The translations under genes were made by a program, and so were the position numbers. Shown here one piece after another: positions 39,457-47,643 of a stretch of DNA of 64,000 nt. This stretch comes from JAWKIW01 sp046331175. Lineage in GTDB: Bacteria > Actinomycetota > Acidimicrobiia > Acidimicrobiales > Acidimicrobilacustridaceae. The stretch spans positions 186,001-250,000 of the forward strand of contig JAXLRI010000005.1 in NCBI GenBank assembly GCA_046331175.1, in the 5' to 3' direction. Numbering within the stretch: the stretch's first letter is position 1; each line of letters begins with the position of its first letter. Under the pieces are notes generated by a model. That model saw nothing but the letters and a program-made list of their open reading frames with translations, had not been told where the DNA came from and made no database searches.

Positions 39457-39488
39457 GGCACGGGCGGCGAGCGATCGCCGCCCGTGCC
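39457..39488. terminator. Bidirectional hairpin with GCGA tetraloop between convergent genes
   Basis: Arms 39457-39470 and 39475-39488 pair perfectly (14 bp) around the stable GNRA-type loop GCGA. It sits in the 90-bp gap between the 39127 lipoprotein stop and the acyltransferase stop. There is no T-run, but the position and stability suggest a terminator for both transcripts. Confidence 0.55.
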
Positions 39489-39516
39489 GCGCCCGGGGCT
39501 CGCCCGGGGTGGCTCC

Positions 39517-40512
39517 TCAGCCCAGGTCGGGCCAGCGCCGCCGAGCCCGACGCCGGGCCGGGGCGCGATCGCCGAGGGCCCAGGTGCGGCGCCAGGCACC
39601 GGCGCCCCCGGGGGCGGTGAGCGACGGGGTCTCGCCGGCGTGGGCCCGCTGGCGCGACGTCCACCAGTCGGTGGCGGCCTCGTCGGCCAGCTGCTCGACG
39701 GCGGCCTGGATCCGGGCGCCGAACCGGCGGGAATCCTCGTCCTCGGTGGGGACGAGCGGCGCGCCGAAGGTGATGCTGGTGCGACCCGGCTTCGGGCGGT
39801 TCTTGCCCTTGGGCAGGATGCGGCCGGTGCCCTCGACGTGGATGGGCACCACCGGCACGTCGCAGCGCAGCGCGAGGTAGGCGGCGCCGCCGCGGAACGG
39901 TTGGCCCCACCCGTCGGGTGACCGGCCACCCTCGGGGAAGATGAGGAAGCTCCAGCCGTCGGCGATGAGGGCGGCGGCGTCGTCGGCGGACTTGCGCGAG
40001 ATCTTGGTGCGCTCGATCGGCACCGCCCCGATGACCAACGCCGACAGCGGTGCGGTCACCCGGTTGCCGAAGAAGTAGTCGGCGGCGGCGCCGATGGCCA
40101 TCTTGTGCCGCCAGGGCTCGGGCAGGTTGGCGAGCAGCAGCGGGGTGTCGACGTGGCTGTGGTGGTTGGCGGCGAACACCGCCGGGCCCTCCAGGTCGAC
40201 CAGGCGGTCGAGGCCGTGCACCGTCGGCGCCGCCAGCAGGTCCATGCCGGGGCGCACGAGCCCCTCGACCAGCGCCACCCGGGCGAGACGGGCCGGGTAG
40301 GACCGGGCCCACTCGGTGTCGTAGTCGGCGCCCAGCTCGGCCTTCGGCCGCTGGGGCACGACGCCGGTGGGCGTCGTGGGGGCGCGGTAGGGGAACGGGA
40401 CGCGCTGGCGCAGCGCCGACGCCCGCAGCCGCCCCTGGGCGGCCAGAAGCTGGGCGACCGTGCCGCCGTTGACCGGCAGCGACCGGCGCTCGAGCGGAGC
40501 GCGACCGGCCAT
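39517..40512 (-). CDS. 1-acylglycerol-3-phosphate acyltransferase family protein
   Basis: A 331-residue PlsC-type acyltransferase. The HX4D motif is in ANHHSHVDTPLL (His117, Asp122) and the acceptor motif in FPEGGRSPDG (about 175). About 90 residues precede the catalytic domain (an extension rich in Arg and Pro), and there is an Arg-rich C-terminus. It should acylate a lysolipid or glycerol phosphate-like acceptor using acyl-CoA or acyl-ACP at the membrane. It is the last gene of the four-gene operon: its ATG overlaps the stop of the LarA-like gene (ATGA at 40512). Its substrate may be the product of the operon's other enzymes, by inference. Confidence 0.87.
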   Translation of the reverse strand: MAGRAPLERRSLPVNGGTVAQLLAAQGRLRASALRQRVPFPYRAPTTPTGVVPQRPKAELGADYDTEWARSYPARLARVALVEGLVRPGMDLLAAPTVHGLDRLVDLEGPAVFAANHHSHVDTPLLLANLPEPWRHKMAIGAAADYFFGNRVTAPLSALVIGAVPIERTKISRKSADDAAALIADGWSFLIFPEGGRSPDGWGQPFRGGAAYLALRCDVPVVPIHVEGTGRILPKGKNRPKPGRTSITFGAPLVPTEDEDSRRFGARIQAAVEQLADEAATDWWTSRQRAHAGETPSLTAPGGAGAWRRTWALGDRAPARRRARRRWPDLG

Positions 40513-42122
40513 CAGCTCACGTCCGCCATGAGGATCGGCGGGTTGTGCACGTGGGTGACGGTGGCGTCGCGGCCCACGACGTCGCCGGCCATCTCGAGGG
40601 CGTCGGTCAGCGTGGACGCCGGCTGGAAGCCGAGCCGACGGACCGCCCGCGGGTCGCCGCCGACGATGATCACGCGGCCGCAGTGCTGCATGGCGTGGCT
40701 GCCCCAGTACCACATGTAGAAGGGGTGGACGCCGTGGTAGGCGTAGCTCGTCCGGTAGAGGTGGCGGTACCAGTCGTCTTCGGCGAACTGCTTCTCGAAG
40801 CGCGACTCCAGCTCGACCGGATCGGTCGTCTCGGCCAGCACCTGCTCGAAGAAGTCGATGTAGCTCGGGTGGTGCACCGGGTGGAACTCCCACGGCGTCG
40901 GGTGGCTCAGGATGACGACGCCGCCCTCGCGCACCAGTGGCTTGCCGCGGTACATGTTGAAGAAGTACCCGAGGCCCAGGCACATGACCAGGATGGGGTT
41001 CATGATCGAGTTGACGTTGTAGGGGCAGATGTAGGGCAGCCCCATCGTCAGGATGTCGGTCTGGCCCTCGACCGGCACCAGGTGCTGCTCGAACACGTTC
41101 GCGGTGGTGATCTCGTGCACGGCCTCGACCTCGCCCGCCTGCACCGAGGTCATCTGGTGCGGCGCCTGGTAGGCCTGGAAGATCCGGCGACGAGCCCGCG
41201 GCGTCAGGCGGTCGAGGCCCTTCTGCATGGCGAGGAACGCCATCCGGTCGCGCCCGGTCCACTCCCACTCGCGCTTCTGCAGCACGCTCATCGGGCTTCC
41301 GGTGTCGAGCGCCGAGGTGCCGAACACGTCGTTGTTCAGCGTGGTCTCGATCTGGAAGACCTTCACCCCGCTGTCGCGCAGGACCTTGCCCATGCGCCAG
41401 TTGGCGTGGTGCAGCTCGGAGCGGTGCCGGTCCATGAACGAGCGGCTGTGCGTCATCGTGTGCACGTTGTGGTGGTGCCGCAGGCTGCGGTACGAGGCCA
41501 GGCCGGTGGCGGTCGACTTCCAGCCACCGTCCATCGACACGAGGTTGATGTTCACGTAGACGATCAGGTCGCTGTCGGCGGCCCGCTTGTTGATCTCGAC
41601 CTCCTCGCCCTTCTCGGTGGCGCCGAGGAAGGCGAGGTTGTCGGGGTCTTCGGCATCGTGGTTGTAGAGCAGGCCGTGCGGGGCGAAGGCGTCGTACACG
41701 CGGTCGCCGACGGCGTGGCGCAGCTCCTCCTCGGTCATGCGCCGGTGCAGGGCGAGGGCGGCGATGATGTGGACGTCGTCGACGCCCGCCGCCGCGGCCA
41801 GGTCGAGGACCGCCTCGATGACGCGCTGGCGGATGTCGGGCCGGCGCATCGGGGGCAACGGCAGCGAGATGTCGTCGAAGGCGATGGTCAGCTTCATGCC
41901 CGGGCGCAGCAGCGCGGGCAGCGGTTCGCTGTCGCCGTGGGGGTGCAGCAGCGCGTGGCGGATGGCCCCGTCGATGTCGTCGAGCGGCGCGATCGGCTCG
42001 GCCGGGTAGATCACCCGCGACCGCCCCGGGGGCAGCTTCTCCAGCCGGAGCTGCTCACCGTGGTGGAACAGGATCGGCGGGGTCGAGCGGTCGACGTCGA
42101 GGACGAAGCCGGGTCTAGGCAC
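40512..42122 (-). CDS. LarA-like nickel-pincer (lactate racemase family) protein
   Basis: A 536-residue protein of the LarA/DUF2088 family. The N-terminal domain has KLTIAFDDISLPLP (about 77-90), HIIAALALHRRMTEEEL (His126) and LLYNHDAEDPDNLAFLG (His155), the conserved pattern that binds the Ni-pincer nucleotide (NPN) cofactor and substrate. MDGGWKSTATGL (Lys202) corresponds to the GGxK segment containing the Lys that carries NPN. The C-terminal half is longer than in L. plantarum LarA (424 residues). LarA relatives racemise or epimerise alpha-hydroxy acids; the substrate here is not evident. It starts with GTG at 42122, with AGGAG 8 bases upstream. No larB, larC or larE is near. It sits in the operon after a zinc dehydrogenase. 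Confidence 0.75.
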   Translation of the reverse strand: MPRPGFVLDVDRSTPPILFHHGEQLRLEKLPPGRSRVIYPAEPIAPLDDIDGAIRHALLHPHGDSEPLPALLRPGMKLTIAFDDISLPLPPMRRPDIRQRVIEAVLDLAAAAGVDDVHIIAALALHRRMTEEELRHAVGDRVYDAFAPHGLLYNHDAEDPDNLAFLGATEKGEEVEINKRAADSDLIVYVNINLVSMDGGWKSTATGLASYRSLRHHHNVHTMTHSRSFMDRHRSELHHANWRMGKVLRDSGVKVFQIETTLNNDVFGTSALDTGSPMSVLQKREWEWTGRDRMAFLAMQKGLDRLTPRARRRIFQAYQAPHQMTSVQAGEVEAVHEITTANVFEQHLVPVEGQTDILTMGLPYICPYNVNSIMNPILVMCLGLGYFFNMYRGKPLVREGGVVILSHPTPWEFHPVHHPSYIDFFEQVLAETTDPVELESRFEKQFAEDDWYRHLYRTSYAYHGVHPFYMWYWGSHAMQHCGRVIIVGGDPRAVRRLGFQPASTLTDALEMAGDVVGRDATVTHVHNPPILMADVS

Positions 42123-42160
42123 GGGGACGCTCCTCGTGAGCGGGGCGGGTGGGGCGAGGG

Positions 42161-43390
42161 TCAGCCACGGAGGCGCTCCTTCTCGTCGCGCAGGTCGAAG
42201 GCCACCTTGACGGCCCCTCGTGCTCCGGCGTCGGATGCGTGGGCCACGGCGTCGACGTAGCGCGCCAGCGGGTAGGTGGCGCTGACGAGCCGGCCGAGGT
42301 CGGCGGCGGCCACCAGCTCGAAGGCGAGGTCGAAGGTGCGGCGGGCCGAGCCGTCGGGCAGGTGCTCGGTGCCGTAGGTGTAGGCGCCCAGCAGCTGCAG
42401 CTCGCGCTGCCACAGCCCGGTGAGGTCGAGCTTGGTCTGGCCGGCCATGCCGGCCAGCACGACCTTGCCCCGTGGGCGGACGACGGCGAGGGCCTCGGTG
42501 ATGCTGGCCTCGCTGCCGACGCAGTCGTAGACGGCCGCGGCACCACCGGTGAGGCGGGTGATGGACCCGTCGCCGAGGGCGAGCGTGCCGGTGACGCGGC
42601 GCACGGCCCGCTTGAGCTCGCTCGGCGCGGCCACCACGTCGGCGCCGAGCTGGCGGGCCAGGCGCTGCTGCTCGGGGTGCTTGGCGACGGCGATCAGCGT
42701 GCCGGGGGCGGCGTAGTGGCGCAGGGCGGCGATGGTGAGCAACCCGAGCGTGCCGGCCCCGAGCACCACGACCACCTCGCCGGCGACCGGGCCGGCGGCC
42801 AGGGCGCCGTGGACGGCGCACGCCGTCGGCTCGACCATGACCGCGGCCTCGTCGCTCATGTCGGCGGGGACGTCGTGCAGCTGGCTGGCGTGGGCGGCCA
42901 TGAGCGTCGACCAGCCGCCACCGGTGTCGCAGCAGAAGCCGGTCTGCAGGCCGGGGGCGAGGTCGCCGAAGGCGATCCGCTCGCAGCTGCCCAGGTCGCC
43001 GCGGGCGCAGGCGTCGCACGGCGGCGAGATGTTGCGGGCCACGCAGCCGAGCACCGGCTCGACGACCACGCGATGCGAGCCGTCGGGCTCGGCCGACGCG
43101 TCGTCGGGGTCGACGAGGTCGGCGACGATCTCGTGGCCCAGCACGAAGGGGAACGACACGATCGGCTCGAAGTAGCGCGACGAGGAGCCGTCGATGGTGG
43201 AGAGGTCCGATCCGCAGATGCCGGCCAGGCGGGGCTTGATGTATCGCCACGACGGACCGGGCAGCTCGGGCACCTCGTGGTCGCGCAGCCTCAGCGGGCC
43301 GACCTTGGCCCCCGACCCGGGGGCGACCCGCCCGGCCGCCATCGCCGCGGCGAAGCGGGCTGGTCTCCTTTCGAACACCAGCGCCTTCAT
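42161..43390 (-). CDS. Zinc-dependent alcohol dehydrogenase family protein
   Basis: A 409-residue medium-chain dehydrogenase. Catalytic zinc ligands are Cys59 (GICGSD) and His86-Glu87 (LGHE); the structural zinc site has Cys116, 125, 128 and 136 (GCVARNISPPCDACARGDLGSC). The nucleotide-binding loop is VVLGAGTLGLLTIAAL. It should oxidise an alcohol or reduce an aldehyde with NAD(P). The ATG overlaps the stop of the reductase/HAD gene (ATGA at 43387), so translation is coupled. It could act on the alcohol or aldehyde made by the upstream reductase. There is a 38-base gap to the LarA-like gene. Confidence 0.85.
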   Translation of the reverse strand: MKALVFERRPARFAAAMAAGRVAPGSGAKVGPLRLRDHEVPELPGPSWRYIKPRLAGICGSDLSTIDGSSSRYFEPIVSFPFVLGHEIVADLVDPDDASAEPDGSHRVVVEPVLGCVARNISPPCDACARGDLGSCERIAFGDLAPGLQTGFCCDTGGGWSTLMAAHASQLHDVPADMSDEAAVMVEPTACAVHGALAAGPVAGEVVVVLGAGTLGLLTIAALRHYAAPGTLIAVAKHPEQQRLARQLGADVVAAPSELKRAVRRVTGTLALGDGSITRLTGGAAAVYDCVGSEASITEALAVVRPRGKVVLAGMAGQTKLDLTGLWQRELQLLGAYTYGTEHLPDGSARRTFDLAFELVAAADLGRLVSATYPLARYVDAVAHASDAGARGAVKVAFDLRDEKERLRG

Positions 43391-45750
43391 CGCGGGCCTC
43401 CAGCGACGAGCGGGTTGGCCAGGCCACCGGTGCGACGGCGGATGGGGCCGATGGGGATCAGCTCGCGGGGCGCGCCACCGGCCTTGTCGAAGTGCTCGAC
43501 CAGCCACCCCCGCTTGCGGGCCAGGGCAGCCAGGCGGGCCTCGGGGTTGACCGCCACCGGGAAGCCGACGGCTTCGAGCATCGGGAGGTCGGAGGTGGAG
43601 TCGGCGTAGGCGACGCTCTCGCGCAGGTCGCAGCCGTGGGCGTCGGCGTAGTCGATGAGCACCGAGGCGCGCGTCTCGCCAGTGGGCGGCACGTCGGTGA
43701 GCTCGCCGACGTAGCGGCCGTCGCGGGTGCCGAGCCTGGCCGCGATCACGTCGTCGAAGAGCGGCTCGAGCGGCTTCACCACGAAGTCGAGGGCGCCGGT
43801 GATGAGCACGGTGCGGTGCCCGAGGCGCTGGTGCTCGCGCACCCGGCGGATGGCGGCGGGGAACGACTTGGCCAGCAGCAGCCGGCTGAACATCTCGGCG
43901 CTGTCCTCGTCGATCTGGTCGACGGGCGCCTTGTCGTAGCGCCGGTAGAAGAACCGCAGGAAGTCGCTGCGGTCCTTGCGGTCCTGGGCCAGCCAGCCCG
44001 GCGCGTCGCGCAGGGTCTGGGCGACGAAGCGGGCCCGATCGCGAGGTGGCAGGCGGCGGGTGGCCAGCCACGCGTAGGAGGCGACCACGTTGGAGGCGAT
44101 GAGGGTGTTCTCGAGGTCGAAGGCGGCGAGCTGGCGCTCGGGGGCCAGGACCTGCTTGCGGAGCCGGCTCTCGCGCGACTCGCCCTGCTTGCCGCCGGGC
44201 GTCGTGCGCACCCGGGCGTGGTTCACGATCGACGGGAGGTGGATCTCGGTGAGGTACCGGTCCCAGTCGATCACCCGGGGGTCGAAGCAGTAGTCGGCTC
44301 GGTCGGCCTCGTCGAGCGTGTCCCAGAGGGCGAGCAGCCGGTCGACGCCGTAGAGCGCCTCGCACTCGGCGTAGGCGCCGTACAGGTCGACGTAGCCCTG
44401 GGCCCGCTCGACCTCCTCCAGCTTGTCCTCGACGGTGGTGGACCACTGGGCCTGCTTGCCCCGCAGCGGCAGGGCCCGGAGGACCTTCTCGGCCCGCGTG
44501 AGGGTGGCGTTGGCCCGGTTGAGCTGGCCCTGGACGCGGCCCCGACCGGGGAAGGTCCACTCGGGCACCACGATGGGCTGGCCCTTCGCGTCGTAGAGCG
44601 GGTGCTCCTGGAACCACGTGCTGACCCCGTCGACGAGGCCGCGGTAGCGCAGCGGGTTCGTCGAGCCCGAGGCCACCTGCACGACGTCGGGCTCGTCCTG
44701 GGGGCCACGGGCGGCGACCGCGATGATGGCGCTGGCGACCAGGTCGACGGGGATCACGTCGATGATCCCCTCGGGCACGCCCGGGAACTCCTTCAGCAGC
44801 CCGCGGGCGTAGGAGATGATCACCGGGTCGGCCATGCGGAAGCCACGGATCCAGCCCGGGCGGGGCTCGGCCAGGGCGCACTCGATGATGGACGGCCGCA
44901 CGATGCTCACCGGTACGTCGCCCCGCGACTCGAGCAGCGCGCGCTCGCCGAGCGACTTGGTGAAGGCGTAGGCGTCGGGCCACCCGAGCGACGCGGCCCG
45001 GGCCTTGCCCGCCTCGACCAGCCGGTCCGAGACCCAGCGGGCCCGGAGCTGCTCGGTCTTGTCGGCCAGCGCCGGGGTGCCGGCCGCGCCCAGCTCGGCG
45101 CGAGCCTCCTCGCGGTACTGGCGCAGGCGCTCGGGCGTCCGGCTCTCGGCCTCGGCGTCGCTGCGGGCGCGACGGGCGCCCTCGACCTCGGCCCGCCAGT
45201 CGACGTCGACGAAGAACGGGCTGTCCTTGACGTGCACCTCGGGGGCCGCGCCCCGGCGGCTGCCGGCCACGTAGCAGGTGGACACGGCGACGAGGTGGGG
45301 CCTCACGTCGAGGTCTTGCAGCGTGCGGGCGATGCGGGTCGGCCCGAGGAGGTTCACCTCGACGGCGGCGTCGAGCGGGGAGTCGAAGCTGACGGTGGCC
45401 GCCGAGTGGATGACGATGTCGCAGTCGGCCAGCGCGGCCCGGCCCTCGTCGTCGAGGCCGAGCCCGTCGCGGCTGACGTCGCCGGCCACCGCGGTGATCC
45501 GGCGGGCGCACAGGTCGGCGAAGCCGTCCTTGCCGTGCTCGGCGCGCAGGCGGTCGAAGGCGTCGTGCTTGAGGATCTCGCGCTGCAGCCGCTGGGCCAC
45601 CGAGGAGCGCTTGCCGGGCCGCACCAGCAGCACCAGCTCGCAGTCGGGGACCGTGCGCAGCAGCCGCTCGAGCAGGTTCGTGCCCAAGAAGCCGGTGGTG
45701 CCGGTGATGAAGATGCGCTTGCCCGACAGGGCCTCTCGGATCACGGGCAT
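43387..45750 (-). CDS. Fatty-acyl-CoA-reductase-like SDR fused to HAD-IB hydrolase-like domain
   Basis: A 787-residue fusion. Residues 1-~500 form an extended short-chain dehydrogenase of the male-sterility/fatty-acyl-CoA reductase type: GTTGFLG (17-23) is the NADPH loop and YAFTK (261-265) the catalytic Tyr/Lys, with IVRPSIIECALAEP nearby. Residues ~540-787 are a HAD-IB domain: FDLENTLIAS (545-553), TVLITGALDFVVKPLE (motif II) and VAYADSTSDLPMLEAVG (metal motif). The usual second Asp of the DxD motif is Glu547, so phosphatase activity is uncertain. The ATG at 45750 lies in a 43-bp gap to the divergent TetR gene and heads the operon. It may reduce an acyl-CoA or acyl-ACP thioester. Confidence 0.85.
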   Translation of the reverse strand: MPVIREALSGKRIFITGTTGFLGTNLLERLLRTVPDCELVLLVRPGKRSSVAQRLQREILKHDAFDRLRAEHGKDGFADLCARRITAVAGDVSRDGLGLDDEGRAALADCDIVIHSAATVSFDSPLDAAVEVNLLGPTRIARTLQDLDVRPHLVAVSTCYVAGSRRGAAPEVHVKDSPFFVDVDWRAEVEGARRARSDAEAESRTPERLRQYREEARAELGAAGTPALADKTEQLRARWVSDRLVEAGKARAASLGWPDAYAFTKSLGERALLESRGDVPVSIVRPSIIECALAEPRPGWIRGFRMADPVIISYARGLLKEFPGVPEGIIDVIPVDLVASAIIAVAARGPQDEPDVVQVASGSTNPLRYRGLVDGVSTWFQEHPLYDAKGQPIVVPEWTFPGRGRVQGQLNRANATLTRAEKVLRALPLRGKQAQWSTTVEDKLEEVERAQGYVDLYGAYAECEALYGVDRLLALWDTLDEADRADYCFDPRVIDWDRYLTEIHLPSIVNHARVRTTPGGKQGESRESRLRKQVLAPERQLAAFDLENTLIASNVVASYAWLATRRLPPRDRARFVAQTLRDAPGWLAQDRKDRSDFLRFFYRRYDKAPVDQIDEDSAEMFSRLLLAKSFPAAIRRVREHQRLGHRTVLITGALDFVVKPLEPLFDDVIAARLGTRDGRYVGELTDVPPTGETRASVLIDYADAHGCDLRESVAYADSTSDLPMLEAVGFPVAVNPEARLAALARKRGWLVEHFDKAGGAPRELIPIGPIRRRTGGLANPLVAGGPR

Positions 45751-45755
45751 GGTTT

Positions 45756-45769
45756 CTACCACTTGGTAG
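45756..45769. promoter_or_regulatory. TetR operator 1
   Basis: CTACCACTTGGTAG is a perfect 14-bp palindrome (CTACCA-CT-TGGTAG) 6 bases before the reductase/HAD start. It is almost identical to the second site 24 bp away, centre to centre (just over two helical turns), as expected for a TetR dimer pair. Confidence 0.75.
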
Positions 45770-45779
45770 GGAAACGTGT

Positions 45780-45793
45780 CTACCATTCGGTAG
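45780..45793. promoter_or_regulatory. TetR operator 2, abutting the tetR start codon
   Basis: CTACCATTCGGTAG is palindromic (five-base arms CTACC/GGTAG) and ends immediately before the ATG at 45794. TACCAT in it is a possible -10, which would make tetR leaderless and self-repressed. Confidence 0.7.
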
Positions 45794-46477
45794 ATGGCGA
45801 GCAGGACGACGACGCCGGCGGCCTCCCGGGCCCGGGCCGGTCGGCCCCGGCGCACCGACGGGGCGGCCGACGACGACCGCAGCACCCGCGAGCGGGTGCT
45901 CGACGCCGCGCTGTCGTCGTTCGGGACCGACGGCTACGACGCCACCTCCCTCGACGACCTCGCCGCCGAGCTCGGCATCCGCAAGCAGACGATCCTGTAC
46001 TACTTCCCCTCCAAGGCCGACCTGCTCGACGCCGTCATCGATCGCTCCTCGGCCGAGATCGCCGACGTGCTCGAGCGGGCGGTGCTCGGTGCCGGCGACG
46101 GCTTCGCCCGCATCGAGGCGATCGTGCGCTCGGTGTTCCGGCTGGCCGTGCGCCGTCCCGAGCTGCTCGGCCTGCTGCGCGAGGCCAGCCGCCTCGGCCC
46201 GCCGGCGGCCACCCGGCTGCTCGACAACGCCGGCCCCCTCGTCGAGCGGGCGACGGCCTACCTCGAGGCCGGCATGGACGACGGCAGCTTCCGTCGCTGC
46301 GACGCCCGCCTGCTGCTCGTCAGCGTGTACTCCACCATCGTCGGCGTGGCCACCGAGGTGGAGGTGCTTCGGGCCGTCGGCATCGAGCCCACCCTGCGGT
46401 CCACGGTCGAGCGCCGCCGCGAGCTGCTGCGCTTCCTGCACTCCGCCCTCGTCCCCGACGACGCGCCCAGCCGCTGA
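45794..46477 (+). CDS. TetR-family transcriptional regulator
   Basis: A 227-residue regulator. Residues about 30-75 form the TetR helix-turn-helix (RERVLDAALSSFGTDGYDATSLDDLAAELG, then IRKQTILYYFPSKADLLDAV); the rest is a helical ligand-binding domain. It is divergent from the four-gene lipid operon and directly flanked by two near-identical operators, so it almost certainly represses that operon and itself. TetR proteins controlling acyl-CoA metabolism often sense acyl-CoA; the ligand here is unknown. It converges on the DinB-MOSC gene with 57 bases between the stops. Confidence 0.92.
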   Translation: MASRTTTPAASRARAGRPRRTDGAADDDRSTRERVLDAALSSFGTDGYDATSLDDLAAELGIRKQTILYYFPSKADLLDAVIDRSSAEIADVLERAVLGAGDGFARIEAIVRSVFRLAVRRPELLGLLREASRLGPPAATRLLDNAGPLVERATAYLEAGMDDGSFRRCDARLLLVSVYSTIVGVATEVEVLRAVGIEPTLRSTVERRRELLRFLHSALVPDDAPSR

Positions 46478-46534
46478 TCCGGGGCGATCGGCGGTCGCGC
46501 TCGCGCCGTGGGGCGGTCGGTCCGCCGCAGACGT

Positions 46535-47533
46535 TCAGGGCTCGACGACGACGAGGTCGCCGGTGCGCACCGCGCCCGGTCGCAGCACGGTCGCGTACCA
46601 GCGGCTCCACCCCGGGTGGCGGGCGTGGTCGATGCGCCGGCTGTCGCCGTCGGCGAACCACCGCCCGTTCTTCGTGCACGGGACGGCCGCGGCGGAGATC
46701 TCGAGGCGGACCTCGTCGCCGACCGCCAGGATGGCGCCCGCCCGCAGATGGGGCCACGGGACGCCGGCGAGGGTCAGGTTCTCGCCGGCGTCGCCCGGCT
46801 CGATGGGGTGGCCCTCGTCGCGCAGGGCCTCGATGACGTCGAGGCTCCAGAGGCACACCGCCTGGAACGGGCGGCCGTGGTGGCGGCGGTCGGCCTGGCG
46901 GTCCCCGGTAAGCCCGGTGGGTGAGATCGTCGCCTCGGCCACGGGCCGCTTGGGCACGCCGCCGTCGCTCACGTTGATCCGCTCGACCCGACCCGTGGCC
47001 GACGGGACGCCGTCGCCCAGGGCGCGGCGCACCCGGCCGATGTCGTGGCCGTGGTGCAGCAGCTCGTGCACGGCGTGGCGCGCCATCCAGTCGATGTCCG
47101 CCACGCCCCGCTCGATCAAGGCGGTGGTGCGCCAGCCGGCCTCGTCGAGGTCCGAGAGCACGGCGGCCAGCCGGGCGCCCTCCTCGCCGGCGGCGGCCAC
47201 GACGGCGGCCGGATCGGCGAACCGCCGGTGAGGGCCCGGCCGCTCCTGCAGGCCCTCGCCCCGGAGGTCGATGCCGGGTTCGCCGACGGCGGCCTCGGCG
47301 GCGAAGCGCCACACCCACAGGGCGAAGCGGATGTGATCGGCGTACTCGAGCGGTGACCACGTGGTCGAAGATGGGCGGGTGTCGGCCACGTCGTCGCCGC
47401 AGTCGTCGAGGGCCGCCGCCAGCAGGGGACCGGCCACGGCCAGGGTCGAGATCAGGTCACCGCGGGACCAGTCGGCCCACCGGAACCCGCACTCGTCGCA
47501 GTCGGGTCGTGGAGCCGGTGCCGCCGTCGCCAT
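46535..47533 (-). CDS. DinB-like / MOSC domain fusion protein
   Basis: A 332-residue fusion. The N-terminal ~165 residues are a DinB/DUF664-like helical bundle (SPLEYADHIRFALWVW, AVHELLHHGHDIG); DinB-like proteins often act as thiol-dependent transferases and bind a metal via three His. The C-terminal half (about 165-332) is a MOSC domain (ISPTGLTGDRQADRRHHGRPFQAV, PGDAGENLT, AAVPCTKNGRW), where the last Cys is the conserved residue of molybdenum-sulfurase C-terminal domains. MOSC domains bind molybdenum cofactor or related thiol compounds. The combined function is unknown. The ATG at 47533 is the first start before the DECGF segment. Confidence 0.8.
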   Translation of the reverse strand: MATAAPAPRPDCDECGFRWADWSRGDLISTLAVAGPLLAAALDDCGDDVADTRPSSTTWSPLEYADHIRFALWVWRFAAEAAVGEPGIDLRGEGLQERPGPHRRFADPAAVVAAAGEEGARLAAVLSDLDEAGWRTTALIERGVADIDWMARHAVHELLHHGHDIGRVRRALGDGVPSATGRVERINVSDGGVPKRPVAEATISPTGLTGDRQADRRHHGRPFQAVCLWSLDVIEALRDEGHPIEPGDAGENLTLAGVPWPHLRAGAILAVGDEVRLEISAAAVPCTKNGRWFADGDSRRIDHARHPGWSRWYATVLRPGAVRTGDLVVVEP

Positions 47534-47643
47534 CGGACCATCCAACCAGACGGATCGACCGTGCCGAGCCCCGGTTCCATCGGGTTGGTGGGTCGGCACG
47601 CGTGCCGTCCGCCGGCGATGCGGCGCTCGGTCGGTCCGGTCGA

